36,383 bases of DNA from an uncultured Bacteroidia bacterium (lineage in GTDB: Bacteria > Bacteroidota > Bacteroidia > Bacteroidales > UBA932). A program made the translations under genes and the position numbers. Location: positions 1 to 36,383 of the forward strand of contig CADAXR010000015.1 in NCBI GenBank assembly GCA_902791945.1. The letters run 5' to 3'. Of the stretch, positions 25,784 to 34,151 are shown in pieces (positions within the stretch are counted from its first letter, which is position 1; every line of letters starts with the position of its first letter). The notes beneath the pieces are model-generated. The model had not been told where the DNA came from and did not search any database. It worked only from the letters and a program-made list of their open reading frames with translations.

Positions 25784-27247
25784 ATGAAAATCAAGATTCT
25801 TTTCCCCATAGCATGCATTGCGGCAGCAGTCTGCGCATGCGACATACTTCCGGCAGAAGAGTTCATCGAGGACACCGGTGCGGCAGCGTTCGTGGCCTCC
25901 TTCGAGGTGCCGGGCGGCATACCCGCCTATTGGAAGGCCGAGGATAAACTGATGGTAGTGGACTCGGAGGGTAAATTGCACAAATTCTCCCTCGATTACG
26001 GCGCCGGGTCCGTCAGTGGAGAATTCTCCGGAGAAATTACACCGAAGAGCCAGATAAGTTATGTCGTTTATTCGCCTGATGCGAACGATGTGACTTACGA
26101 TGCCGGTTCGCGCGCATTTTCAATGAATATCCCCAGTCTGTATTCTGCCACCCAGGCAAATGCCCTGGTGGCATCGAACAATGCGGCCATAGGCACTCTC
26201 AGGGGCAGTGAGGTGGACCTCCAGTCCGTCTGCGGTTTTATCCGTTTCACTCTTGAAGGAAACGGAAAGACCCTGGACCAGGGAGGAGTCACCTACGACC
26301 TGACCGACCTTAAGTCCGTAACCTTCACTTCGAACGAGGGAAAATTCTTCGCCGGCGAGATAAGCGCCACCTGGCCCGAGGGGTCCGTCACACCGGAATT
26401 CGCCGAAGTCCGGAACGGACATTCTTCGGTTACTTTCAACACAAGGACCCTTGAGACCGAAGACGGGGAGACTCTCTATCAGGCAGGGGACTATTACATT
26501 CCTGTCGCTCCGCAGAATTATGAAGACGTGTCCATCTATGTCGAGGACGGTAAGGGCCGCAGGGCTACTGCCGTAAGGAGCCGTGCCCTTGACGTCCAGC
26601 GGGCCGTCACATCAAATCTCAACACGGTCAACTGGCCTACTGTCGTGGTCTATGTGACCTACAATGCCAGCACTGCGGCGGAGAGCCAAGCCCACACGGT
26701 GGTAAATGCATTCGGCACTTCCTACCGTTCCGTGGACAGGTATTCTCTTACCACAGGGGGAAAGGTCGAAGGAACATCCCAGGAAAAGACTGAAATTAAT
26801 TTTACCGAGGATGGAGTGACCTATACCCTCTGGGCCACGGGCGGTTACGGGCGCAATACTATCGGTGGCGGTGTGTTCACCGACATTGTCTTCAATGCCT
26901 ACAACGCGGATTGGGAGACTGACGGCGACCACTGGAAAGTGGGCTCGACCAACGGCTATGCCTGGGTCAGGTTCCCGGGCCGTCCGGACGGAGTCCTCAG
27001 CAAGATGGAAGTAGAGGTTATCAGCAATTGCCTGGGACCGTTCTCCGTCGCAACTGCAGTGGACCCGGAAACCGGCGCTCCAATCGATCCGGTCTTCGAA
27101 GAAAGTTCTACCCAGAAGAGTCCTTTCCGCTCCTACACGATAGGAATCCCGGAAGAGGATCCTGAGACGCCATATTATCTGGTTATGGGTGACGGCTACC
27201 ACTACAGGCTGCGTTCCTGGAAACTTTACTACAAAGTCTACGAATAA
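25784..27247 (+). CDS. lipoprotein with fimbrillin-like (Mfa/FimA-type) N-terminal module
   Basis: 487 residues with a lipoprotein signal ending VCAC (Cys 19). Residues ~30-200 follow the fimbrillin-like pattern seen in two other proteins of this locus: an AYWKAEDKLMVVDSEG strand, a FSGEITP turn, a VVYSPD strand (in place of the usual AIYP) and a later SVCGFIRFTLEG strand. The rest, from ~285 (VNWPTVVVYVTYNAS), is beta-rich and ends in WKLYYKVYE. In pili, fimbrillin folds form shaft or tip subunits, but in PULs they appear as surface lipoproteins; I infer glycan binding or cell-surface display. Downstream lies the first small peptide gene. Confidence 0.75.
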   Translation: MKIKILFPIACIAAAVCACDILPAEEFIEDTGAAAFVASFEVPGGIPAYWKAEDKLMVVDSEGKLHKFSLDYGAGSVSGEFSGEITPKSQISYVVYSPDANDVTYDAGSRAFSMNIPSLYSATQANALVASNNAAIGTLRGSEVDLQSVCGFIRFTLEGNGKTLDQGGVTYDLTDLKSVTFTSNEGKFFAGEISATWPEGSVTPEFAEVRNGHSSVTFNTRTLETEDGETLYQAGDYYIPVAPQNYEDVSIYVEDGKGRRATAVRSRALDVQRAVTSNLNTVNWPTVVVYVTYNASTAAESQAHTVVNAFGTSYRSVDRYSLTTGGKVEGTSQEKTEINFTEDGVTYTLWATGGYGRNTIGGGVFTDIVFNAYNADWETDGDHWKVGSTNGYAWVRFPGRPDGVLSKMEVEVISNCLGPFSVATAVDPETGAPIDPVFEESSTQKSPFRSYTIGIPEEDPETPYYLVMGDGYHYRLRSWKLYYKVYE

Positions 27248-27269
27248 TCAATATAATCAACCAAATGCT

Positions 27270-27416
27270 ATGTTTATGAACAAAACAGCAACAATGCGGA
27301 GCTACTCTGCTCCGGAATCAAGGGCAATGGAAGTCTCCCTTGAAAAGTATTTTCTGGCTTCCGACCTCGACGGTATGAACTGGCGCGAGGAAGACTGGGA
27401 TGAAGGTAACAACTAA
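27270..27416 (+). CDS. small ORF, 48-residue peptide with YxxP and acidic D-W tail
   Basis: The frame from ATG 27270 to TAA 27414 encodes 48 residues (alternative starts 27276 and 27294). It has no signal peptide and no similarity I know to a named family. A block from Y12 to D32 (Y-x-x-P, then V-S-x-E-x-Y, then S-D) lines up without gaps with the 49-residue peptide at 31260-31409, and both end in an acidic D-W motif (D42-W43 here). I remember similar 45-65 residue proteins of the YxxP...E type in Bacteroidetes, annotated as hypothetical. It lies 11 bases before the coding start of the FISUMP-type lipoprotein, whose SD begins right after this stop. Its role is unknown; it may be a coupling leader, a small partner or a secreted or processed peptide. 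Confidence 0.65.
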   Translation: MFMNKTATMRSYSAPESRAMEVSLEKYFLASDLDGMNWREEDWDEGNN

Positions 27417-27427
27417 TGGAGGACAAA

Positions 27428-29221
27428 ATGATGAAAAAGCTTATTTTTATTCTTGCAAGCATCTCTGTTCTTGCCATCGCCTGCTCCAAAGAAGTTTCTT
27501 CTCCCGATGCAGCCCCTGAAGGATTGATCTCCGGCAACATCCTTTCTCTCAAGGCTATTGTGCCTCCTACAAAAATCAACATCGCTCCCGGCTCTGGTGA
27601 CGCGACCTGGAAAGAAGGTGACGCGATTGCCGTGTACAACACGAGCGGTCAGAAATTCAAACTCACCCTTTCCGAAGGTGCCGGCACTTATGAAGGCACT
27701 TTCTCCGGTGACTTTACCGGTACTCCGGACGAGGGCTCTCCTGCAATTTATCCGTATGACTTCGCGGCTGATACCCCCTGGGATGTCGTGCTCCCCGAGT
27801 ACATCCCCTGGGAGGACAACGTGCGTGCCGTGATGGTAGCTGAGATTGACGGCTCAGGCGCAACTCCTGACCCGCTTCACTTCACCCACGTGATGTCTGT
27901 CCTTGAAATTACTCTGAAGGACGTTCCTGCTTATGCCAGGGGTCTTCAGATTACCAGCGAAGCCCTCGCTCAGCTCTCCGGCACCTTTACGATCAACGAG
28001 ACCAATGACGGTGTCGAGGCCAGCGGCGCCACAACCGGCAAGCAGGTTATCCATTTCCCCTACAAGACCGGCTACGGTGCAGATGCTACCGTTAAGATTT
28101 GTGCCGTTCTTCCTGCAGGTAACTACACTGACCTCACTGTTTGTGTCATCGACGGCGACGAAGATGCCATCGAGGGCACTACGAAGGCTGTGCCCGCCTC
28201 GGCTTCAAATCTCGCTGCAGGAGACTATGTGTCAATGAAGACCCCTCTCAATGTCCGTGCTCTCGTCGGCACAGCCCGCGACAAATTCGTAAAGGTTGAA
28301 GGCTATAAATGGGCTAAAGGAAACCTCCGTTACTGGAAAACTGCCGGCAACGCTGAAGGCTGGCAGGACGGATGGAATGTTTATGATGTCCAGTGGGGAA
28401 TGACCGGTGCTTATGCCGTTCCTTCCGCTACCGGAAGGTCTCGTGGTATAAATCTTACCACGACCGCGGCTCTCCTTGATGGAGGACAACCTGCTCATTG
28501 GGATTTCTTTACTTGGGGCAATCTTGGTGAGAACTCCAGATTGAGTACTCCGTTAGTCAAATGTAATTCTCCTAAATACAATATGGCCGGCGCAATGCGC
28601 TATGCAACGACAGCGCCGGATTCAAATAATCAGATTGCCCTTGATGCCATGACGCCTATTACCGTTCAGGCGGACAAGTTCGGTGCTGACACCAAAATCA
28701 CTGTAGACGGAGTTGAGTATCAGATGTATGGAGATGTCGCCTACTGGGCCAGCAAGGGACAGTACAGACTTCCGAAGAAAGATGAATTGGCCACGTTGAT
28801 ACATAACGGGCCTACTCATATGAAGGGCGGTTATTGCTTAACTCCGGAGAATGGTAAAGTGTATGGAACTTACTACACGAGCTGCCCTTCCTGGGAGACC
28901 CCGACAAGCGATGTCAGCGCCATCACTTCTACTGAGTTCACAGAAGCCGATCTCGAAGCAGGTGTATTCCTGCCCCAGACGGGCGTTGGATATAACGCAG
29001 CGGACACTTATGACGGCGCTACTATTAAGCAGATCAACAACTGGACGGTTTATCGTTCCGGTACATATAGCGATACTTCAGGATACCCTCACGCAGTCTG
29101 GACACTCTGTGGCGGTGCTGCAATGACACTTTCGATGCAGAATTATAGTTACACTCTCGGAGGAGCGAAAGTCTGCCGCACCAACTATGGAGTAGCCATT
29201 CGCCCGATTTATACCAAGTGA
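27428..29221 (+). CDS. fimbrillin-like + FISUMP/DUF1566-like lipoprotein
   Basis: I start at ATG 27428 rather than the in-frame 27416 because a GGAGG (27418-27422) sits 5 bases upstream and MMKKLIFILASISVLAIAC is a proper lipoprotein signal. The 597-residue protein has a fimbrillin-like part at ~30-260: ATWKEGDAIAVYNTSG, EGTFSGDF, AIYPYDF and VMSVLEITLKD. The C-terminal ~330 residues look like a FISUMP/formylglycine-enzyme-like fold: KWAKGNLRYW, then YRLPKKDELATLI, then FLPQTGVGYN, and a final NYGVAIRPIYTK matching the usual VRPV ending. This fold is seen in many Bacteroidetes surface proteins and is usually a binding module, not an enzyme. The short peptide gene precedes it immediately. Confidence 0.82.
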   Translation: MMKKLIFILASISVLAIACSKEVSSPDAAPEGLISGNILSLKAIVPPTKINIAPGSGDATWKEGDAIAVYNTSGQKFKLTLSEGAGTYEGTFSGDFTGTPDEGSPAIYPYDFAADTPWDVVLPEYIPWEDNVRAVMVAEIDGSGATPDPLHFTHVMSVLEITLKDVPAYARGLQITSEALAQLSGTFTINETNDGVEASGATTGKQVIHFPYKTGYGADATVKICAVLPAGNYTDLTVCVIDGDEDAIEGTTKAVPASASNLAAGDYVSMKTPLNVRALVGTARDKFVKVEGYKWAKGNLRYWKTAGNAEGWQDGWNVYDVQWGMTGAYAVPSATGRSRGINLTTTAALLDGGQPAHWDFFTWGNLGENSRLSTPLVKCNSPKYNMAGAMRYATTAPDSNNQIALDAMTPITVQADKFGADTKITVDGVEYQMYGDVAYWASKGQYRLPKKDELATLIHNGPTHMKGGYCLTPENGKVYGTYYTSCPSWETPTSDVSAITSTEFTEADLEAGVFLPQTGVGYNAADTYDGATIKQINNWTVYRSGTYSDTSGYPHAVWTLCGGAAMTLSMQNYSYTLGGAKVCRTNYGVAIRPIYTK

Positions 29222-29237
29222 TAATTAAGATCATTCA

Positions 29238-30368
29238 ATGAAAAAACTTCTCATAATCCTCGCTGCCGTCACTTTGTTTGCAGGGTGCCGGCAGGGAGGA
29301 TTGAACGTGCTTGAAACGGAGGGATTGACGGTGGAACCTTATGGTCAGGCGGAAGTGTCCTTGGAGGGAAACACCGTAGAGATCACGGGGCTCAGGGAAT
29401 ACGGTGTCTGCGGAGTGTCTTTAAAGGGCCGGTGGGATGTCTCGGAGTATAGCGCCCTGCGCTTTACAATAGACAATCACGACCCCCGCGAGCACCTTTC
29501 CCTGATACTGTGGCTTCTAAACGAAAATGAGGAGAAACTGCCCTGGAGGGCAAGTTCCCTCAGAGGCGCCATCCAGGAACGCCGTCATGTCCTGCCCGGA
29601 GAAAAGGTAACACTTACGATACCTCTTCCTCCCGAAGTCGTGCATCCGGAAATAGACTCGCTTTTCACGACTATGCTCAACACTCCCTATTCCAACGGTC
29701 ACTTCACCTACAACGCGGATCTTTCAGATATCCGCGAGCTCAGGCTTGCGACGCGCTGGGACAGGAAAGACGTGCGTTGGAGCGTCTCGGACGTGGAGTT
29801 TGTCAAAGGCAAGAGAGAGAAGGCGCCGGAGTATATGTCGCTTTCGGAGGAAGAGTTCTTCCCTTTCATCGACAAGTTCGGTCAATTCAAGTACCGCGAC
29901 TGGCCGGGGAAGATCCACTCCGAGGAGGAACTGTTGAAAGCGCGTGAAGATGAGGAGAAAGACCTAGCCGCTCATCCCGGTCCCGATGACTGGGATGAGT
30001 ACGGCGGTTGGGCTGCTGGCCCGAAGCTGGAAGCTACAGGCCGCTTCCGTACTGAAAAAATTGATGGCAAATGGTGGCTTGTGGATCCGGAGGGCCATCT
30101 TTTCTGGTCGCATGGGGTCCTCAGGATTTCTCCCGGGAACGCCGTCACGCCGCTTTACGCCCCGGATCTTGCCGACCGGAGGAGGATGATCCAGAGTTCG
30201 GGAAGTTCTATACCACCTTCGACCCGCTGCTCGGCAGCTACTATGCTGCAAGGCACATCGATGGTCACTACGACTTCTCCTCGGCGAACTGCTACCGCAA
30301 ATATGGTCCTGACTATATGGCCGTCTACGGCGACCTGTGCCACAGGCGCCTTCGCAGCTGGGCAATGA
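29238..30368 (+). pseudogene. agarase-like glycoside hydrolase, N-terminal fragment (frameshifted)
   Basis: Lipoprotein signal (MKKLLIILAAVTLFAGC, Cys 17), a ~170-residue beta-sandwich (AEVSLEGNTVEITGLREYG onward), then the start of a GH-A-type catalytic region with IDGKWWLVDPEGHLFWSHGV at residues ~275-294. The sequence is coherent to about 30179 (ending LYAPDLADR). After that the frame turns into low-complexity, Ser/Thr/Arg-rich non-homologous sequence and stops at 30368, while the rest of the enzyme continues in the next forward frame. The two halves together form one ~680-residue gene. This is either a genuine inactivating frameshift or an assembly error, and I cannot decide which from one read of the sequence. 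Confidence 0.8.
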
Positions 30369-31270
30369 ATACGATGGCAAACGCCACCGAGCCAAGCATC
30401 TGCGCTATGGACCGCACCCCCTGGTGCGACCGCATTGAGATCGTTTCAAAACCGATGAATCCCGACGCAAAGGTTATCTGGTGGAGCCTTCCCGACCCGT
30501 TCGATCCGTCTTTCCGCGCGGAGATAGTGCGTCAGCTTGAGGAGAGGGGAGACGCTCTGCAGGATCCCTGGTGCCTGGGCTTCTTCGTGGATAACGAACA
30601 CGCCTGGGGAAGCCCCACCCACGTCACGGAATGTGCGCTCGCCGCTCCGGAGGATGCTGCCGTCAAGGCGGCCCTCAGGAAGTGGCTGAAAGAACGTTAC
30701 GGCAAGGCCGTGGCGTTTGACGCGATGACGGAGGAAGACAAACTTGCCTTCAACGATGTGGTCATAGAAAAATACTACAGCACCATCCGTGAGGAATTCA
30801 ACCGCATTGCTCCCGGACTGTTGTACCTTGGCTGCCGCTTTGGCGGGCAGCCGGGCAATCCCCATGTGATAGAGATCGGGGCGAAATACTGCGATCTGCT
30901 CAGCTTCAACATCTACAAGTACAATCTTGACTGCTTCGCTCTTCCCGAGGGGATAGACAAGCCCGTGCTCATTGGCGAATTCCATTTCGGAGCCTTTGAC
31001 CGCGGTCCTTTCCATCCCGGACAGGTGTGGACGGAAAGCCAGGAAGACAGGGCGGCCTGTTACAAGGATTTCGTCCGTTCCGCAGTCGAGCATCCGAATT
31101 TTGTCGGCGTCCATTGGCACCAGTTCTCGGACCAGGCCACTACGGGGCGCTTCGACGGTGAAGACTTCCAGGTCGGATTTACCGATGTGTGCGACACGCC
31201 TTACAAAGAGACTGTCGAAGCTGCCCGCGAGATAGGAAGTAGGATCTACAGGATGAGATATGGCAAGTAA
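30071..31270 (+). pseudogene. agarase-like glycoside hydrolase, C-terminal fragment carrying both catalytic Glu
   Basis: This frame is open to TAA 31268-31270. Its first ~36 residues are out-of-frame noise, and real homology begins about base 30179 with EEDDPEFGKFY. It carries SWAMNTMANATEP, FFVDNEHAWG (acid/base Glu codon 30596-30598) and LIGEFHFGAFDRG (nucleophile Glu codon 30977-30979), which resemble GH50-type beta-agarases and related unclassified clan GH-A enzymes. It has no good start of its own and no signal peptide, so by itself it would be cytoplasmic and incomplete. The reading frame change is from pos mod 3 = 0 to pos mod 3 = 2. The last bases overlap the second small peptide gene. 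Confidence 0.8.
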
Positions 31271-31409
31271 AAATGCCTACATAAGCCCTTCGGTCACCTC
31301 ACGCACTGTCAGTATGGAGCAGTATGTCTGCGTCAGCGACAGTGTACAAGCCGGTTCGATAGCCGATATCACAGAAATTGAACGAACAGGAGACTGGAAT
31401 GATGATTAG
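31260..31409 (+). CDS. small ORF, 49-residue peptide related to the one at 27270
   Basis: ATG 31260 lies inside the last codons of the hydrolase and TAG 31407 lies inside the start of the GH5 gene, so this short gene fills the whole 128-base gap. It reads Y7-x-x-P10, V17-S18-x-E20-x-Y22, S26-D27, exactly five positions offset from the peptide at 27270, with 8 identities in 21 ungapped residues, and it closes in D45-W46 plus acidic residues. An AGGATGAG stretch precedes the ATG by two bases, so ribosome binding is not clear. It also precedes a fimbrillin-domain lipoprotein. No signal peptide is seen. The conserved block and overlap make chance unlikely, though translation is unproven. Confidence 0.6.
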   Translation: MASKNAYISPSVTSRTVSMEQYVCVSDSVQAGSIADITEIERTGDWNDD

Positions 31410-33405
31410 ACACAGCAAACTGCTTTTCGGCGTCCTTATCTGCTTTGCAGCAGTTGGATGCCTCAAGGAAAAAGACCCCTATGCGGGTAAGAGCAAGCCT
31501 GTCAGCTTCGTTGTCGGGGAGCTTTCCTGCGACGGTGACGAAGTCGGTAAGGTCACCGACCACCCGTCCGGAGCCACCCACAGCCTCTACTGGGACAAGG
31601 GCGACCAGATCTCCATGATTGCTTTCAAGGAGCCTGCGGCCGCCGGAGAACTTTCGTCCGACAACGTAGTCAATTTCTCGTCCAACCGTTTCACTTCCGA
31701 TGCGGCAGGCAGGATAGCGACTTTCACGGGGAACATTCCCGACCTTGCGGGGACACTCGGAAGCGGCACATGTAAGCTATACGCAATCTATCCTGCCGCC
31801 AGTGTAAACGTGGCCGCCAGGTCCACAAACGACTACGGCGCAGTCAATTATAATCTGACCGGGCTCTCGATAGCCGACTTCCAGGACGGCACGGGATGGA
31901 AATACTGCTGGTTCGTCTCCAATGACGGTACGATCGACATTGCAACCAGGGCCGTAAAGAACTCGCCTTCTTTCATGATGGCCAACACCTTGCTGAAGTT
32001 CAAATATATTTCGACAAAGAGGATACGCAAGATCGAAATCACGGTCAGCATGAACACCAGCGGAGGAGGCCTCGCCGGCGATTTCGTGCTTTACACCAAA
32101 TACAAGGCGGTCCAGACAGGATGTCCTAAAACAACCATTACGATTTCTAACGGGTCATATCTGCCGACAGAGATTCTCTTCGCCTGCCGGGAGGTGCGCA
32201 AGGACCGCACGTTGACCTTCGTCTTCACCGCAGAAGACGGCACGACTTTCACGAAAAGCCTGACCGCTTCGGCGGCATACAACACCACCAAGATGTATGA
32301 TCTCGGGACCATCAGCCTTGGAAACTGGGTCTCTACAGAAAGTGCTGCGGAGGCTGCCTACAATATGGGCGTCGGCCTTAACCTTTGCGGGACCTTTGAC
32401 GACGTAGAAACCCCCGAGGGAAGGAATCCGCCGGACCGTAACGATATTTCCACGTTCGAGACATTGCATGCTCAGGGAATCACCACCCAGACGACTATGA
32501 ACGCAACTGCCGCAGCCGGATTCAAGAGCATGAGAATCCCGATTACCTGGTATCCGCACATGGACGACCCCTCGTCGACCATCGATGATGCCATGCTTGA
32601 CAGGATTGAAGAAATTGTCAATTATTGCTTCAACGCCGGACTTTACTGCATTATCAATATGCACCACGACGGCGGTCCCGTGGCAGGTAAGGCCTGGCTC
32701 AGGGCCAACTGGGCGAACTATGAGGACATCAGCGCCAAATACAAGAATGTCTGGAGGCAGATAGCAGAACGCTTCAAGGATTACGGGCCTCATCTTCTTT
32801 TCGAGAGTTTCAATGAAATCAGGGATGCCTACAGCACCTGGTTTCAGCCGAGGAACGATATCGACTATCAGGCTGTCAACGCTTTGAACCAGGACTTCGT
32901 GGATGTGGTGCGCGCAACCGGGGGGACCAATACTACACGTAACCTTATCGTGTCCACCTACACCGCTTCCACGCGCGAGAAAACCCTGCAGAACTTCGTT
33001 ATGCCCAGCGATGCTATTCCCGGACACCTGATGGTACAGATCCACTCCTATCTTCCGGTCGGTTTCGTGACCGCCAGCGTCGACAGGGAGGATTCCCGCA
33101 GCGAATTCTACGACGAGACGGATATCCCGGAGATAGAAGCGATGTTTGAGACCGTCAGGGCCAATATCCTCGCGAAGGGATGGCCTTGCGTAATGGGTGA
33201 ATACGGCGCCTTCCGCAAGAACAACAATGATGTCCAGAGGGGCCACCATGCCGCGGTCTACACTGAAAGGGCTCTCCGGCTCGGAATAGTTCCGCTCTAC
33301 TGGTACAATCCCATGTCGTGGAGCAACCGCACGTCCGGTACCTGGACCTATCCTCCTGTCAAGGATTCCCTTATCGCCGCATATAACAGGGTTAGGGAGC
33401 AATGA
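31399..33405 (+). CDS. GH5-family endo-beta-glucanase lipoprotein with fimbrillin-like N-terminal domain
   Basis: ATG 31399 is preceded by AGGAG (31388-31392) and yields 668 residues with a lipoprotein signal (Cys 21, FAAVGC). Residues ~30-305 are fimbrillin-like: SLYWDKGDQISMIAF, TFTGNIPDL, YAIYPAAS, FMMANTLLKFKY and a GGGLAGDF turn. Residues ~310-668 are a GH5 barrel: MGVGLNLCGTFDD, MRIPITWYPHMDD, IINMHHDGG, LLFESFNEIRD with acid/base E473, and VMGEYGAF with nucleophile E601. The LNLCGTFD motif is like subfamily 4 enzymes active on xyloglucan or beta-glucan. It would be anchored at the cell surface and cut polymer before SusCD import. The last codon overlaps the activase start (ATGA). Confidence 0.92.
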   Translation: MMIRHSKLLFGVLICFAAVGCLKEKDPYAGKSKPVSFVVGELSCDGDEVGKVTDHPSGATHSLYWDKGDQISMIAFKEPAAAGELSSDNVVNFSSNRFTSDAAGRIATFTGNIPDLAGTLGSGTCKLYAIYPAASVNVAARSTNDYGAVNYNLTGLSIADFQDGTGWKYCWFVSNDGTIDIATRAVKNSPSFMMANTLLKFKYISTKRIRKIEITVSMNTSGGGLAGDFVLYTKYKAVQTGCPKTTITISNGSYLPTEILFACREVRKDRTLTFVFTAEDGTTFTKSLTASAAYNTTKMYDLGTISLGNWVSTESAAEAAYNMGVGLNLCGTFDDVETPEGRNPPDRNDISTFETLHAQGITTQTTMNATAAAGFKSMRIPITWYPHMDDPSSTIDDAMLDRIEEIVNYCFNAGLYCIINMHHDGGPVAGKAWLRANWANYEDISAKYKNVWRQIAERFKDYGPHLLFESFNEIRDAYSTWFQPRNDIDYQAVNALNQDFVDVVRATGGTNTTRNLIVSTYTASTREKTLQNFVMPSDAIPGHLMVQIHSYLPVGFVTASVDREDSRSEFYDETDIPEIEAMFETVRANILAKGWPCVMGEYGAFRKNNNDVQRGHHAAVYTERALRLGIVPLYWYNPMSWSNRTSGTWTYPPVKDSLIAAYNRVREQ

Positions 33406-34151
33406 CCGGTCTGCTTTTCAGCATAGAGGAATTTGCCATCAACGACGGCCCGGGAATACGTACGACAGTGTTCCTCAAGGGCTGCCCGCTCCGCTGCGTC
33501 TGGTGTCATAATCCTGAAGGCTGGAAGGCCGCTCCGGAGACTATGGAAAAACGGGGTCGGAAAGAGATCTGTGGCTATACGATCGAAGCTGAGGAGTTGG
33601 CGAGGCGTCTGCGCCGCGACGCCGATATTTTCCGCGACAGCGGTGGAGGAGTGACATTCACGGGAGGGGAGCCTTTGCAGCAGTGGCAGTTCCTCTGCGA
33701 GGTGATGGACCTTCTTCCCGGCATCGACAAAGCTGTCGAGACCAGCGGATATTCTTCCGAAGAAGCCTTTGGAAAGGTCCTTTCAAGGGTGGATATGGTT
33801 CTGTTCGATATAAAGATTGCCGATCCCTATCTCCATAAACACTACACGGGAGTGGATAATGAACCTATACTTAGGAATTTCAACTTGCTTAAGTCTTCTC
33901 CCAAGAGTTTTGTCGTCCGCATTCCGCTGATCCCCGGAGTCAACGACAGTCTTGACAATATGCTCGCCACTCTTGACATTATCAAGGGCGCGCCGGGTCT
34001 TAAGCGGGTGGAACTGCTTCGCTATAACACCCTCGCAGGTGCCAAATACCCGATGCTGGGGCTCTCCTACAATCCGCCCTTCGACGGAACCAGGGCCCCG
34101 GAAATACACGATGTTTTCACTTCCAAGGGAATAAAAACAGTTGTTCTGTAA
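33402..34151 (+). CDS. glycyl radical enzyme activating enzyme (PflA-like radical SAM)
   Basis: 249 residues. It shows the radical SAM cluster motif C28-x3-C32-x2-C35 in FLKGCPLRCVWCHNPEG, the activase opening FAINDGPGIRTTVFLKG, the SAM-binding GGEP motif (TFTGGEPL, ~86-93) and VETSGY (~110-115). It binds a [4Fe-4S] cluster and SAM and generates the glycyl radical on the downstream enzyme. The ~45 residues between the cluster and GGEP contain only one Cys (C57), so the ferredoxin-like insert with two extra clusters found in most non-PFL activases is missing. The start overlaps the GH5 stop as ATGA, and the stop overlaps the GRE start as TAATG. Confidence 0.95.
   Translation: MTGLLFSIEEFAINDGPGIRTTVFLKGCPLRCVWCHNPEGWKAAPETMEKRGRKEICGYTIEAEELARRLRRDADIFRDSGGGVTFTGGEPLQQWQFLCEVMDLLPGIDKAVETSGYSSEEAFGKVLSRVDMVLFDIKIADPYLHKHYTGVDNEPILRNFNLLKSSPKSFVVRIPLIPGVNDSLDNMLATLDIIKGAPGLKRVELLRYNTLAGAKYPMLGLSYNPPFDGTRAPEIHDVFTSKGIKTVVL

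Noticed and set aside
30170-30190. Programmed -1 frameshift site in the agarase-like gene
   Set aside because: The GGAGGAGGATG run has no slippery heptamer, and I see no obvious downstream stem-loop, so disruption or error is more likely.
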